NCBI GenBank assembly: GCA_037130845.1
Contig: JBAXSE010000008.1
Coordinates: 1 to 62,876, forward strand
Reading direction: 5' to 3'
DNA: 62,876 nucleotides
Source of the DNA: 1-14-0-10-37-14 sp037130845
Lineage (GTDB): Bacteria > Patescibacteriota > Patescibacteriia > Patescibacteriales > Patescibacteriaceae
The position numbers and the translations under genes were made by a program. The notes beneath the pieces are model-generated. The model did no database searches. It was not told the DNA's origin and worked only from the letters and a program-made list of their open reading frames with translations. How positions within the stretch are numbered: position 1 is the first letter of the stretch; the number at the start of each line of letters is the position of its first letter. Of the stretch, positions 9,381 to 18,081 are shown piece after piece.

Positions 9381-9719
9381 CTAAACCAAAACATACTTCT
9401 CATCAAACTGCTCGATGAGATCACGATCAAAAATCACAGTCGGCAAATATTTGCCTTCCCTCAAAACCCAAGGAAACTCCTCTAGCTTGTCATTGTCCAA
9501 GGGTCCGGTCCCCAGAAACAGGAACAATTCATTAGTCTGCTTATTAATAATATAGTCACCGGGCTTAATTCGATAGTCCTTATCTTCGCATTGTCTATTG
9601 ATTGGCATCAGTTTACCATTATTAATAATAATATAATTGCCATTATCGTCAAATTTAACGATAATCTTCAGAAAATACATCATCAGCACGTCTTTTCTAT
9701 TTTGCAGGTTCTTGGTCAT
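9381..9719 (-). CDS. Hypothetical soluble protein
   Basis: 112 residues with no signal peptide or membrane segment. The motif YRIKPGDYIINKQTNELFLF suggests a small beta-rich domain. An internal start at Met13 or Met14 (MMYFLKIIV) is possible. No family recognised. Lies upstream of the 71-residue membrane protein on the same strand. Confidence 0.5.
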   Translation of the reverse strand: MTKNLQNRKDVLMMYFLKIIVKFDDNGNYIIINNGKLMPINRQCEDKDYRIKPGDYIINKQTNELFLFLGTGPLDNDKLEEFPWVLREGKYLPTVIFDRDLIEQFDEKYVLV

Positions 9720-9972
9720 TACAATATTCCTCTAATTTTCAAAAAACTATTATCTGCTTTATAGTACAACCGTCACACTCTGTCAAGCTATAAAACTACA
9801 ATAACCTCAATATTTAGGCCAATCTAGGCTTTATTTCAGATATTCGCAAAAACCTTAATTAAACAATACTCTTGCTTTTTTGTCGAAATTCTGCTAGTTT
9901 AACAGGGTCGCGGCTGTCCTTCGGCCCAGATTAAACAAAAATAGTACATTTACAACAATATAAGGAAAACCC

Positions 9973-11397
9973 ATGAGAAATACTTGGAACCAGTTACCGA
10001 AAATCATCCAGGGAGGAATGGGAGCCAAAATCTCCGGCTGGCCCCTGGCCCGAGCTGTTTCCAAGCTCGGCCAACAAGGCACAGTCTCCGGAGTAGCTCT
10101 AGAGAGAATTATGGCTCTCATGCTCCAATTAGGCGATCAGGGCGGCCATCTCAGAAGAGCTTTGTCCCACTTCCCTTTTCCACATATTGCCGAAAAGGTG
10201 CTAAGCGCCTTTAGTCCCAAAAACGAAGATGAACCCAAACGGATCTTTCGCGGTACGCCTGTTTTTACCATCAGGCCATCCGAATTATTAATCTCTTTGA
10301 CCATCTGCGCCAACTTCGCCTTTATTTGGCTGGCCAAAGAAGACAATCCGAATCCGGTCAGCATCAACTATCTGGAAAAGTTGGCGATGCCCCATATCTA
10401 CGCCATTACCGGCGCCATGTTGGCAGATGTCGATTTTATTACGATGGGAGCAGGCATCCCATTGCAAATCCCAGCCGTATTAGAAGATATTGCAGCTGGA
10501 GTTACGGCAAGCTACAGAGTGCCCGTTATCGGCAAGAATATTAGCGACTACACTATGAGCTTTAATCCCGAGCAATTTTTCGGTGAAAAATTACCACCGC
10601 TCAAAAAGCCGGGCTTTATTCCAATCATCAGCTCTAATCTGCTAGCCAACATCTTTATGACCAAGCTTCCGCCTGGCTCCGTCCAGGGCTTTGTCGTTGA
10701 ACGGCCGACTGCCGGCGGGCATAATGCTCCACCGCGCAAAACACTATTCAACGAACAGGGTGAACCGGTTTATGGCCCAAAGGATCTGGTAGAGTACTGG
10801 CAAATTGCCGAGCACGGCCTGCCTTTTTATATCGGCGGATCATGCGGCACTCCGGAACAATTGCAGTGGGCATTATTTGTCGGAGCTAATGGCATCCAAG
10901 CGGGATCAATCTTCGCTCTCAGCAACGAAAGCGACATGGACCCGATAATCAAAAGCACTATCAGGGAACAAGGCTATCTCAAGACTTTAAAAGTCAAAAC
11001 TGATGCTCGAGTTTCTCCAACCGGTTTTCCTTTCAAGCTCGCACAGCTAGAAGGCACTATTTCCGATCCGCTGGTTTATAACACCAGAAAACGCGTCTGC
11101 GACCAAGGAGTATTAACCACTCTTTACGAAAGGCCAGACGGCTCTATCGGCTATCGCTGCGGTTCTGAACCGCTAACCGATTATCTCCGCAAAGGCGGCA
11201 ATGTCGAAGACACTATCGGACGAGCTTGCCTCTGCAACGGCCTCATCGCCGCCACCGGCCTGCAAGCCAAATCGTCCTACGAAGCGCCGATTGTCACCCT
11301 CGGCGACAACACCGATTTTCTCCAGCATCTAATGGGCAATCCATCGGACTGCTACTCGGCCGAAATGGCCATCAATTATCTCTTAGGCCAAGCCTAA
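9973..11397 (+). CDS. Nitronate monooxygenase-family flavoenzyme
   Basis: 474 residues. The N-terminus IIQGGMGAKISGWPLARAVS is the classic start of the 2-nitropropane dioxygenase/nitronate monooxygenase TIM barrel. Further family features are GxVSGVALE, VERPTAGGHNAPP near residue 240 (with the active-site His of the family) and FVGANGIQAGSIFALSNES near 310, which binds FMN phosphate. The protein is longer than typical 320-360-residue members, with a C-terminal extension rich in Cys (VCDQG, RCGS, CLCNG) that could bind a metal. The same fold occurs in enoyl reductases, so the substrate is uncertain. Single gene between a 250-bp upstream gap and a strong terminator. Confidence 0.85.
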   Translation: MRNTWNQLPKIIQGGMGAKISGWPLARAVSKLGQQGTVSGVALERIMALMLQLGDQGGHLRRALSHFPFPHIAEKVLSAFSPKNEDEPKRIFRGTPVFTIRPSELLISLTICANFAFIWLAKEDNPNPVSINYLEKLAMPHIYAITGAMLADVDFITMGAGIPLQIPAVLEDIAAGVTASYRVPVIGKNISDYTMSFNPEQFFGEKLPPLKKPGFIPIISSNLLANIFMTKLPPGSVQGFVVERPTAGGHNAPPRKTLFNEQGEPVYGPKDLVEYWQIAEHGLPFYIGGSCGTPEQLQWALFVGANGIQAGSIFALSNESDMDPIIKSTIREQGYLKTLKVKTDARVSPTGFPFKLAQLEGTISDPLVYNTRKRVCDQGVLTTLYERPDGSIGYRCGSEPLTDYLRKGGNVEDTIGRACLCNGLIAATGLQAKSSYEAPIVTLGDNTDFLQHLMGNPSDCYSAEMAINYLLGQA

Positions 11398-11404
11398 AAA
11401 AAAT

Positions 11405-11435
11405 AAATCCCCAGCAGTAACTACTGGGGATTTTT
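11405..11435. terminator. Bidirectional terminator between convergent genes
   Basis: A 10-bp stem (11405-11414 with 11424-11433) is flanked by A-rich and T-rich runs and sits between the flavoenzyme (plus) and the AbiEii-like gene (minus). Confidence 0.85.
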
Positions 11436-11447
11436 AATAGGGTTAAG

Positions 11448-12074
11448 TCACATATCTTCTAACTTTTTTACTTCACCAATCAAAGACTTCTGAATCTGTT
11501 CAAATTCTACTTTTTTAATTTTATACTTAATAGGTTCGCTCTGAATATCGTCAAAATATACCAAGCTTTTCAAATATAAATTACTCTGATTGCTTTTATA
11601 TTTTTTTTCCGCTAAAACTAACAACTTTTTCAGGGGTAATAGTTGTAAAAGGTAATAAAGATCGACATAATCTTTGCTAACACTGCGCCCGGTAATAGCT
11701 TGCAGTTTCATACAAGCCACATCTTCCAAAGAAGCAATTTTTAAATACGGCTCATTCGCCACTTTGCCAATCAAAGGATAGTCGTAGGCAAACCAACTCA
11801 ATTTAATCTTGCCCTGGTGGCCAATTAAGACCGACAAAGTATTTTTTTCTTCTTGGATTTTTTCAATTTCGAAACCGGTAAAAGCTTTCTTCACGCGGGC
11901 AAACAATTCCTTGGTGCTGAAATCTTGTCGACAAAAAAAATCAAAATCAATACTATCCCGATGCCCGAGGCGCAAAGCCAAAGCAGTCCCGCCGGCCAGA
12001 TAAAAATCACGCTTAAATGTTTTTAAAAGCGGCAAGATAGCCAATCGTTCTTTGTCTAGAATATCATAATGCAT
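11448..12074 (-). CDS. AbiEii/AbiGii-type nucleotidyltransferase (toxin-like)
   Basis: 208 residues. The motif FYLAGGTALALRLGHRDSIDFDFF (in two parts, near residues 25-48) has the GG..AL and SxDxDF pattern of the AbiEii nucleotidyltransferase fold, the toxin half of type IV toxin-antitoxin and phage-abortive systems. Later, SLEDVACMKLQAITGR and DYVDLYYLL also match the family. Such enzymes transfer nucleotides to tRNA or other targets and can stop growth. The start is 2 nt after the stop of the 93-residue gene, so the two are translationally coupled. In Patescibacteria such proteins are common and may not all be toxins. Confidence 0.8.
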   Translation of the reverse strand: MHYDILDKERLAILPLLKTFKRDFYLAGGTALALRLGHRDSIDFDFFCRQDFSTKELFARVKKAFTGFEIEKIQEEKNTLSVLIGHQGKIKLSWFAYDYPLIGKVANEPYLKIASLEDVACMKLQAITGRSVSKDYVDLYYLLQLLPLKKLLVLAEKKYKSNQSNLYLKSLVYFDDIQSEPIKYKIKKVEFEQIQKSLIGEVKKLEDM

Positions 12075-12076
12075 AA

Positions 12077-12358
12077 TTAGCGGATTAACCTAGCTTTAGC
12101 CTTTGGTTTAATGCCAAAAATAATAGACCAATAATTAAGCGATTTACGGCTAAGCTCGCTTTGCGGCATAGCAACAAACAATCTCTTGACCGTTACTCGA
12201 CCATAAGTCATCAATAACCAATCTGTCGCTCGCTTAGAACCGTAATTTAATAGATTAACCACTATCAAACGCCGGTTTTTCTCCAGATCTATTTGAGAAA
12301 AGTCATAAGACCAAAAATATGGCTTCAAAAATAATGGCAATTTTTTTGCTTGTTTCAT
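12077..12358 (-). CDS. Small partner protein of the AbiEii-like gene
   Basis: 93 residues, basic, with a W-rich first half (KPYFWSYDFSQID) and a region resembling a helix-turn-helix (ATDWLLMTYGRVTVKRLF). It precedes the AbiEii-like gene and is coupled to it. By position it is the candidate antitoxin or regulator. It resembles the short uncharacterised proteins often found before AbiEii genes, but I cannot assign a family with certainty. Confidence 0.6.
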   Translation of the reverse strand: MKQAKKLPLFLKPYFWSYDFSQIDLEKNRRLIVVNLLNYGSKRATDWLLMTYGRVTVKRLFVAMPQSELSRKSLNYWSIIFGIKPKAKARLIR

Positions 12359-12451
12359 GCCTTAATTATACCACAAGAACACAAGAAATCAAGATAAATA
12401 CAAAGAGTATAAAGTCCGCCCTAGGCGAACTCATTCTCATTTTACATTTTC

Positions 12452-12467
12452 TCCGCCAGCTGGCGGA
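12452..12467. repeat. Perfect 16-bp palindrome
   Basis: TCCGCCAGCTGGCGGA lies just downstream of the Pif1-like stop codon. It has no T run in either direction, so it is not a convincing terminator. Confidence 0.5.
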
Positions 12468-12474
12468 TTACCTT

Positions 12475-13836
12475 TTAACTAATACTCCCGCCACAATATT
12501 TAATAAAATCCTTCTGCAATTTTTTCAGCTCTTTGGCCGGCTTTTTCGCGAAGGTCGCCAGGTCACTCTCTGATGTGGTCTTGAAGTCCATATCCTTGGC
12601 CACGATATCAGGATGCACTTCAAAGGCTCGCTGATTCCAGCCCAGCAGATGCAGGCCGCTCAAACGCCGGACGCGCGACAAGGCCACATAGCCCTGGCCG
12701 AACTCAAAGACCGACGACAGGTCCATCACCGCCCCGTCCAGACTCATGCCCTGGCTCTTGTGCACGGTGATGGCCCAAGCCAAACGCAACGGAAATTGCG
12801 TAATACGCGCCAGAGTCGTACCGCCCTCTTCCAATAGCCAATCACTCGGTTCCACCACCACCCGCTGCCCGCTGTTGGTCACCACAATCGGATAGCCATC
12901 GTCGCCGACAAAGCCCTGCACAGTGCCCAAGGTGCCATTAGCATAAACACCCTTAGAGCTATTCTTGGTAAACATCACCGAAGCGCCAATCTTTAATTCC
13001 AATATTTCAGGCGATAGACAGCCGCGAATCAAAGTATCCACCAGTGGTCTAGCGCCTTGCGTCGTCATCTCAAAGGCATTACTTTTGCCAGGCAATTTGG
13101 CTAACATCTCGCTATTCACCCGATCAACATCAATATTATGAGAATATAATTTGGGCAATCCTTTGGGCGCTTGATTATACTCTATCTTGCGTTTGCGCAA
13201 ATGAACCAAGTGCTGTTCACCAAATTTATTTTCCCGTATCGCCGACAGCAATTTCAAAAAATCCTTATCATCCTGGCGGTATTGCTCTCTCAAATAGCAA
13301 ACAATCGGCTCAGCCGCCTGCCAAGACGCCGACCCGTAGGCAAAACGCGCCGCTACCTCGTTCAACAACGACGCCTGCGGTTTTTCAGCCTGCGCTTTCA
13401 TAATCGGCGGCAATTGGAAAAAGTCGCCTACCAGGATAATCTGCAATCCGCCAAAGGGTTCCGGATTGCGCCGCACGCGCCGGCAGACCGCATCCACCAT
13501 GTCCAGGGCATAAGGCGGCAACATCGAAATTTCATCGATAATCAACACACTGGCACCGCTAATCCGCTTGGCCACCGGCTTGTTAGCGGCGATATTATCA
13601 ATATCACGCTTGTTCAGTTCCGTCTTGATTCCGATGCCGCTCCAGGAGTGGATAGTCATGCCGCCGATATGAGTGGCCGCGATGCCGGTAGAGGCGGTAA
13701 TGGCCGGCTGAACACCGCAATCACGCAAATATGACACATACCAATTGATAGTATGCGTCTTGCCTGAACCGGGCTCCCCGGTCAAAAATATATTCGCGCC
13801 GGACTTCATCAGCTCCAACGCCTGCGCTTGAGTCAT
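12475..13836 (-). CDS. Pif1-like superfamily 1 helicase
   Basis: 453 residues. Helicase motifs are in order: Walker A GEPGSGKT (residues 20-27), ITASTGIAATHIGG with IHSWSGIG (motif Ia), LIIDEISML (Walker B), LVGDFFQLPP (motif III), and late in the protein AWAITVHKSQGMSLDGAVMD and GYVALSRVRRLSGLHLLG (motifs V-VI). This is the Pif1/RecD2-like branch, a 5'-to-3' DNA helicase of repair and replication-fork processing that also unwinds G-quadruplexes. The C-terminus ends with a short basic tail. Transcribed alone or with the AbiEii pair downstream. Confidence 0.9.
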   Translation of the reverse strand: MTQAQALELMKSGANIFLTGEPGSGKTHTINWYVSYLRDCGVQPAITASTGIAATHIGGMTIHSWSGIGIKTELNKRDIDNIAANKPVAKRISGASVLIIDEISMLPPYALDMVDAVCRRVRRNPEPFGGLQIILVGDFFQLPPIMKAQAEKPQASLLNEVAARFAYGSASWQAAEPIVCYLREQYRQDDKDFLKLLSAIRENKFGEQHLVHLRKRKIEYNQAPKGLPKLYSHNIDVDRVNSEMLAKLPGKSNAFEMTTQGARPLVDTLIRGCLSPEILELKIGASVMFTKNSSKGVYANGTLGTVQGFVGDDGYPIVVTNSGQRVVVEPSDWLLEEGGTTLARITQFPLRLAWAITVHKSQGMSLDGAVMDLSSVFEFGQGYVALSRVRRLSGLHLLGWNQRAFEVHPDIVAKDMDFKTTSESDLATFAKKPAKELKKLQKDFIKYCGGSIS

Positions 13837-13975
13837 AGTTATAAATTATTACCAACCGATATTGTATCACAAGCCGAACAAAAAACAAACGGCATACCAT
13901 ACCATTTGTTTTACTGCCAGATAAACAATTATTCAGGCTAACGCCTACCGGAATCCATCTTTAATTTAGCGCACT

Positions 13976-15310
13976 TCAATCCTTGATGCAGCGTACAAAA
14001 AAACCATAAGCTGATTTTGTCATATTATTACCATTGCGCTCAGCCTTAGCGCCCGCGCCATAAGCGCCATCGGAAATATTTCGCATATACGCATAAGTGC
14101 TGTTGTACTGATTGGCAGTCCAAAACATGCTGTTCGAGGTAAGACTGGTAAATACACCGGGAGTAGTGCGATAGCCGGCTAAATACATATTAAGCCCGGA
14201 ACGACCGCAGTTAACACCGCTAAAGCAGGTAGCCGCTGGCTTTAACTGATCGCTTATGCCGCCAGAAGCGGTGCCTCGGAAATTAGTATCGCCAGACAAT
14301 GTCAGAGTGCAAGCCGACAAATCGGCATAGTATCCATGATTATTTGTGCTACACGCGCTGGGCCCAACCGGAGCAGCAATGCCCGAATCAAGATAATTTT
14401 CCAATACTTCAAAGTCATAATCAGAAGGCACGTGCCACCCCTTCGGGCACAGGCCTTGCCTCTTGGCGCTTACTCCGCTTCCGCTAACATAGGCAGCTGG
14501 AGCGCAACTGCTGCCACTACTTGAATTGCAGGAGTTAGGCAAATACATTGCCTCAGCCCAGGTATAAAGCGCGCCTCGAGCCGTGCAATTACCCTCCACA
14601 TCAGAAGGACACCATTTTTGGATAGTCGTATCATCGGTCATGTCAGTAGCGCCGGCCACCCTTGAGCCAAAATTAAGATTTTTATCAAGCCAACATTGGG
14701 TTCCTTCTTTGACTGCGTAATATGTAACACTGCCAACGGAACAAGACGCGGCAGAGCTAGCGAAATCAGACAGGCCATCACAGCTTAAAGTCGAACAATC
14801 ACCACAGATACATGGCGAACACTCTGGCTGGGTTGTCGCCCCCGTATTGCCAGGATAGGCGCCGGTGCTGCCGGGAGTTGCGCTTAGATTTCCAGGCGCA
14901 GCGCAATTAGTGCTAACATTAGAATTACCGGTCGCGTTACCCAGACAATACGACAAAAGATAACCGGTGCCACTGCCGGTTTGAGTATAACTATACTCCG
15001 TGCCAGCTGCGCAGCTTCCGTCTTCCGGATGCGGATTGGTCGGCACTTTGGCCAGATAAACAGTGCCGGAAGGCCCGGCTAATTGCTGGCCGGGAGTGAC
15101 CAAAGAAGGATAAGTACCCTCGTTTGCGAAATAGAGATCAAGAGCCGAAACAATCGCCCTGACATCCGTTACCCGCTTGGCGTCGCGCGCCTTGCCGCGC
15201 ACCGAGCTCAGGGCAATCATGGCTAATGACGCTAAAACGCCGATAATTACAATTACCACCAAAAGTTCAATCAAAGTAAAACCTATTTTTTTCTTTGTCT
15301 GCATCAACAT
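13976..15310 (-). CDS. Type IV prepilin-like protein with FISUMP tail
   Basis: 444 residues. The N-terminus GFTLIELLVVIVIIGVLASL is a class III signal: cleavage before Phe and methylation by a prepilin peptidase, with the hydrophobic helix packing in the pilus core. The pseudopilin head follows (ALDLYFANEGTYPS). Residues ~190-444 form a FISUMP-like domain with the signature CWLDKNL..., LYTWAEAMYLP and LCPKGWHVPSDYDFEVLE, ending RCIKD. The tail is Cys-rich and probably displayed at the pilus tip or cell surface. It is a paralogue of the gene at 58210, with the same architecture but diverged. The 133-bp upstream gap contains the terminator of the radical SAM gene, so it is transcribed separately. 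Confidence 0.85.
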   Translation of the reverse strand: MLMQTKKKIGFTLIELLVVIVIIGVLASLAMIALSSVRGKARDAKRVTDVRAIVSALDLYFANEGTYPSLVTPGQQLAGPSGTVYLAKVPTNPHPEDGSCAAGTEYSYTQTGSGTGYLLSYCLGNATGNSNVSTNCAAPGNLSATPGSTGAYPGNTGATTQPECSPCICGDCSTLSCDGLSDFASSAASCSVGSVTYYAVKEGTQCWLDKNLNFGSRVAGATDMTDDTTIQKWCPSDVEGNCTARGALYTWAEAMYLPNSCNSSSGSSCAPAAYVSGSGVSAKRQGLCPKGWHVPSDYDFEVLENYLDSGIAAPVGPSACSTNNHGYYADLSACTLTLSGDTNFRGTASGGISDQLKPAATCFSGVNCGRSGLNMYLAGYRTTPGVFTSLTSNSMFWTANQYNSTYAYMRNISDGAYGAGAKAERNGNNMTKSAYGFFVRCIKD

Positions 15311-15403
15311 GCTCTAAAATATTATACAAAAATAATTGACTCACTGCCTTTATGCTTTTAATTTATCATAATTTTCAAATCTACGCCAATATCCGTTAGG
15401 AAA

Positions 15404-15435
15404 AATAAAAAAATAGCGTAATTAATACGCTATTT
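15404..15435 (-). terminator. Terminator after the radical SAM gene
   Basis: On the minus strand a perfect 10-bp stem (15426-15435 with 15411-15420), 5-nt loop and seven-T run. Confidence 0.9.
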
Positions 15436-15443
15436 ATCTAATG

Positions 15444-16745
15444 TCATTTAATATGCTTATACAATTCTTCTTTGCCTATCAGGCGGTAGACCTCGGGGAT
15501 GAATTGCTTAAAGATGTCGCAATAGGGACTCTGACCCTTGACTCGATCCAAAGGACAGCCGCTGGCACAGATGCGTCGGTAAGGGCAACTCTCGCATTCG
15601 GCAGTACTGGCTAGTTGCGGGAACTGCGTCTGCCTACCGATAACTTCTAACAAATCTTCGGAATTGGATAGATGCCCGATTGGCTTTTCTTGGCTCCTGG
15701 CGTAGGCGCACAAGTGCAAATCGCCGTTGATATCTACCAGACAGCTAGATCGTCCGCTGGCGCATGGTTTGACGGCCGAGCCTTCGAAACTTATATCGCA
15801 AAGCCCATGCCGGTCGGTAAAGCGGTAATATTTTTTAATGATTGCTATTTCTATCAGCCGATAACATTCAGCCAAGGAAACCCGCAATCTGTCATGGTCC
15901 AAAGCTTCGCCTTTAATCAAGGAATAACGGAAGCCCAGATTTTTGTCCAACAAGTATTGCGTCAGATCGGGCAAGCCGGCTACATTAGCCTCGCTCACGA
16001 CGATCAAGACATAAGGCTTGATGCGCGCTTCGATCAGCATGTCCATATTCTTAGTCACTCGAGCAAAGCTGCCGGCCCCGCCCGGATAAATCCTGGTCAG
16101 GTCATGGCAGTCAGCGAGTCCATCCAAAGAAACGGACAGATGGCATTTATACTGTTTGATAAATTCGATTATCTCATCTGATATGATAGTCAGATTGCTG
16201 ACAAAGCAAATCTGCAAGCGGCAATGATGCTTGTCCAGTTCGGTTTTGAGCTCCAACAAGAAAGATTTCCAAATCGCGAATCTCATCAAAGGCTCCCCGC
16301 CCGCCAAACGCAGTTTGATTGATTTCAAACGATGTTTGACAGCAGTGGCAATCAGCTCTTCGGCCATCTTTTCCATTACCGCCAAGCTCATATGCTCCGG
16401 ACTTTTCTTGATATAGCAATACGTACAGTCCAGAGTGCAGCTATTGGTAGTGTGCACCCAGACATCCAGATACTGAGGGTCGCCTCGCACAAAGGCGCTG
16501 CGTTGCTCGTCTACGGACAACATGCCCAGTTGCAGCAGCTTGTCCGCCAGCTTTTGAGCGCTTTTGGGCGGCATCTGAGAAATTTCGGCTGCTTCGTCCA
16601 GCGGTTTGTCTACCAAGGCTTGCCACATGGCAAATTGCTGCAGATTGACCACCGTTCTGGCGGCATACTTGAGCGGATTGACTAAAAGCCGGAATCCCCG
16701 ATCAACGGGGATTTCCAACACGTAAGGATTTTTTTTGAGATTCAA
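15444..16745 (-). CDS. Radical SAM/SPASM enzyme, probable peptide maturase
   Basis: 433 residues. The first ~85 residues look like a winged-helix peptide-recognition (PqqD/RRE-like) domain (LLVNPLKYAARTVVNL...). The radical SAM core has C103-x3-C107-x2-C110 for the [4Fe-4S] cluster that cleaves S-adenosylmethionine, then LRLAGGEPLM. The C-terminal SPASM domain carries further Cys for auxiliary clusters (CASGRSSC, LHLCAYA, CESCPYRRICASGC, YCDIF). This architecture is typical of enzymes that cross-link ribosomal peptides, such as sactipeptide and ranthipeptide maturases. It starts with TTG, with AGGAAA 7 nt upstream, 23 nt after the stop of the gene that encodes a Cys/Asp-repeat tail, its likely substrate. 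Other SPASM roles, such as sulfatase maturation, are less likely because no sulfatase is nearby. Confidence 0.85.
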   Translation of the reverse strand: MNLKKNPYVLEIPVDRGFRLLVNPLKYAARTVVNLQQFAMWQALVDKPLDEAAEISQMPPKSAQKLADKLLQLGMLSVDEQRSAFVRGDPQYLDVWVHTTNSCTLDCTYCYIKKSPEHMSLAVMEKMAEELIATAVKHRLKSIKLRLAGGEPLMRFAIWKSFLLELKTELDKHHCRLQICFVSNLTIISDEIIEFIKQYKCHLSVSLDGLADCHDLTRIYPGGAGSFARVTKNMDMLIEARIKPYVLIVVSEANVAGLPDLTQYLLDKNLGFRYSLIKGEALDHDRLRVSLAECYRLIEIAIIKKYYRFTDRHGLCDISFEGSAVKPCASGRSSCLVDINGDLHLCAYARSQEKPIGHLSNSEDLLEVIGRQTQFPQLASTAECESCPYRRICASGCPLDRVKGQSPYCDIFKQFIPEVYRLIGKEELYKHIK

Positions 16746-16768
16746 TTTGTTTTCCTATTTGTGTTTAA

Positions 16769-17923
16769 TTACCAATCACTAGAGCAGTCGGAACTGCAGT
16801 CACTACTGCAATCGTTATTGCAATCGTTATTGCAATCATTATTACAATCATTGTCGCGACAATCGTCAGAACGGCAATCATCTTCACGGCAATCATCAGA
16901 ACGGCAATCAGATGTACGATCGTCATCATCAGAATCACTCGAGCTCGAATCATCTTCATCGGAATCGTCCTCATCATCCGAGTAATCATCATCGGAATCA
17001 TCGCCATATTCTTCATCGTCGTCATCATCCGAGTCATTATCAACATCATCAGAATCATCGTCTGTATCGTCGACATCAGCAGCCGGTTCTTCCGGATCCG
17101 GCTCAAGGCCGAAATTCGGATCGCTAGCGCTATCCTGCAACATATTCTCTTCCGCCATCGGATCCTGGCTATAGACCGGTACCTCGCCTTGCGGCGACAT
17201 GCCGTAGCCATAGTAATCCCCATACACGGGCGCACCGCCCATCAACGGACTGTCATACATCATACAACGATTGTGGTCATAGAGCAGCTCATACATGATA
17301 TAATAATCAAGCATATCGAAACCGCCGTAATATCCGCCACTGTAGCCGCCGCCGCAAACCAACGTACGATGAGTACTGGTCTGGCTGGGTGCGGATCTGC
17401 GTCGGAATGCTCCCGGACCCTTCCTGGAATATTCATCAGCTGTGTGCGGATTGACCATCAAGGTCACTTCGCCTTTTTCCGGATGATTGATCTTCAGCTT
17501 GACCGGCTCGCCAATCAATGGCTTGTCTGTCAATGGATCATAGAATTTAGCTTTGAAGTAAAGCTCGGGCGCCTTGATATAGTCCTCCAGCTTCTTCTGG
17601 ATATCCATATACTTATCAGACACTCGGCCAATTTCATTAGTAGTCGTGGCATTCGTAATGTTTTTGCGTAACCCTTCGAGTCGTCCCTTCAGATTACCAA
17701 TAGCTTCATCAGCCCACCAACTATTCTGCAGACCCTTTAGGGTCTCCATATCAGTGCCGATACTGTCGCGTTGCTCGAGCAAAGTCTGCTTGGCCGTCAA
17801 AAACTCTTCTCTAATTCTATCCTTTTCGATTCTAGCCTTTTTGGCTGCCGACATTGCCCAAACCACTATGGATATGATAACTGTTGCGATAATCGCGATG
17901 ATTATTATTAAACCTAAATCCAT
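16769..17923 (-). CDS. Membrane-anchored acidic protein with Cys-x2/3-Asp repeat tail (candidate RiPP substrate)
   Basis: 384 residues from an ATG at 17923 with GGAG 10 nt upstream; an ATG ten codons earlier lacks a ribosome site. A transmembrane helix (residues 2-24) is followed by a coiled-coil-like region, then a central domain with YDPLTDKP, LKINHPEKGE and LMVNPHTADEY shared with the paralogue at 18082. Next come a Gly/Tyr-rich stretch (GGGYSGGYYGGFD) and about 80 residues that are mostly Asp and Ser. The last ~48 residues hold ten Cys: four CRxDD-type units (period 5), then CNND three times and CSSD three times (period 4), ending in Trp. The radical SAM/SPASM gene follows directly. I infer that the tail is its substrate, with Cys-Asp thioether links possible. 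Alternatives are a metal-binding tail or simple repeat drift. Confidence 0.75.
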   Translation of the reverse strand: MDLGLIIIIAIIATVIISIVVWAMSAAKKARIEKDRIREEFLTAKQTLLEQRDSIGTDMETLKGLQNSWWADEAIGNLKGRLEGLRKNITNATTTNEIGRVSDKYMDIQKKLEDYIKAPELYFKAKFYDPLTDKPLIGEPVKLKINHPEKGEVTLMVNPHTADEYSRKGPGAFRRRSAPSQTSTHRTLVCGGGYSGGYYGGFDMLDYYIMYELLYDHNRCMMYDSPLMGGAPVYGDYYGYGMSPQGEVPVYSQDPMAEENMLQDSASDPNFGLEPDPEEPAADVDDTDDDSDDVDNDSDDDDDEEYGDDSDDDYSDDEDDSDEDDSSSSDSDDDDRTSDCRSDDCREDDCRSDDCRDNDCNNDCNNDCNNDCSSDCSSDCSSDW

Positions 17924-17979
17924 GGAAAACTCCAATAATAAATGGAAAAACACAATTAATTGTTAAGATACTGAGCGCC

Positions 17980-18008
17980 ATTTAAGCACAACTTTACAAA
18001 TTTGTCAA
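17980..18008 (-). promoter_or_regulatory. Promoter of the Cys/Asp-tail and radical SAM operon
   Basis: On the minus strand TTGACA (18003-18008), a 17-nt spacer and TTAAAT (17980-17985), about 57 nt upstream of the start codon. Confidence 0.55.
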
Positions 18009-18035
18009 TATCTGGTCTAAAAATCATGTATAATA

Positions 18036-18062
18036 AAAACACTAGTATTGCACTAGTGTTTT
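18036..18062 (-). terminator. Terminator of the 328-residue paralogue
   Basis: An 11-bp stem AAAACACTAGT/ACTAGTGTTTT with a 5-nt loop and T-rich tail on the minus strand. Confidence 0.9.
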
Positions 18063-18081
18063 ATCTTCTTAATTTCATTTG

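Noticed and set aside
12452..12467. Palindrome as terminator of the Pif1-like gene
   Set aside because: No T run follows it on either strand.
16761..16985. Plus-strand ORF of LQSLLQS repeats
   Set aside because: Antisense shadow of the Cys/Asp tail repeats; no ribosome site or independent support.
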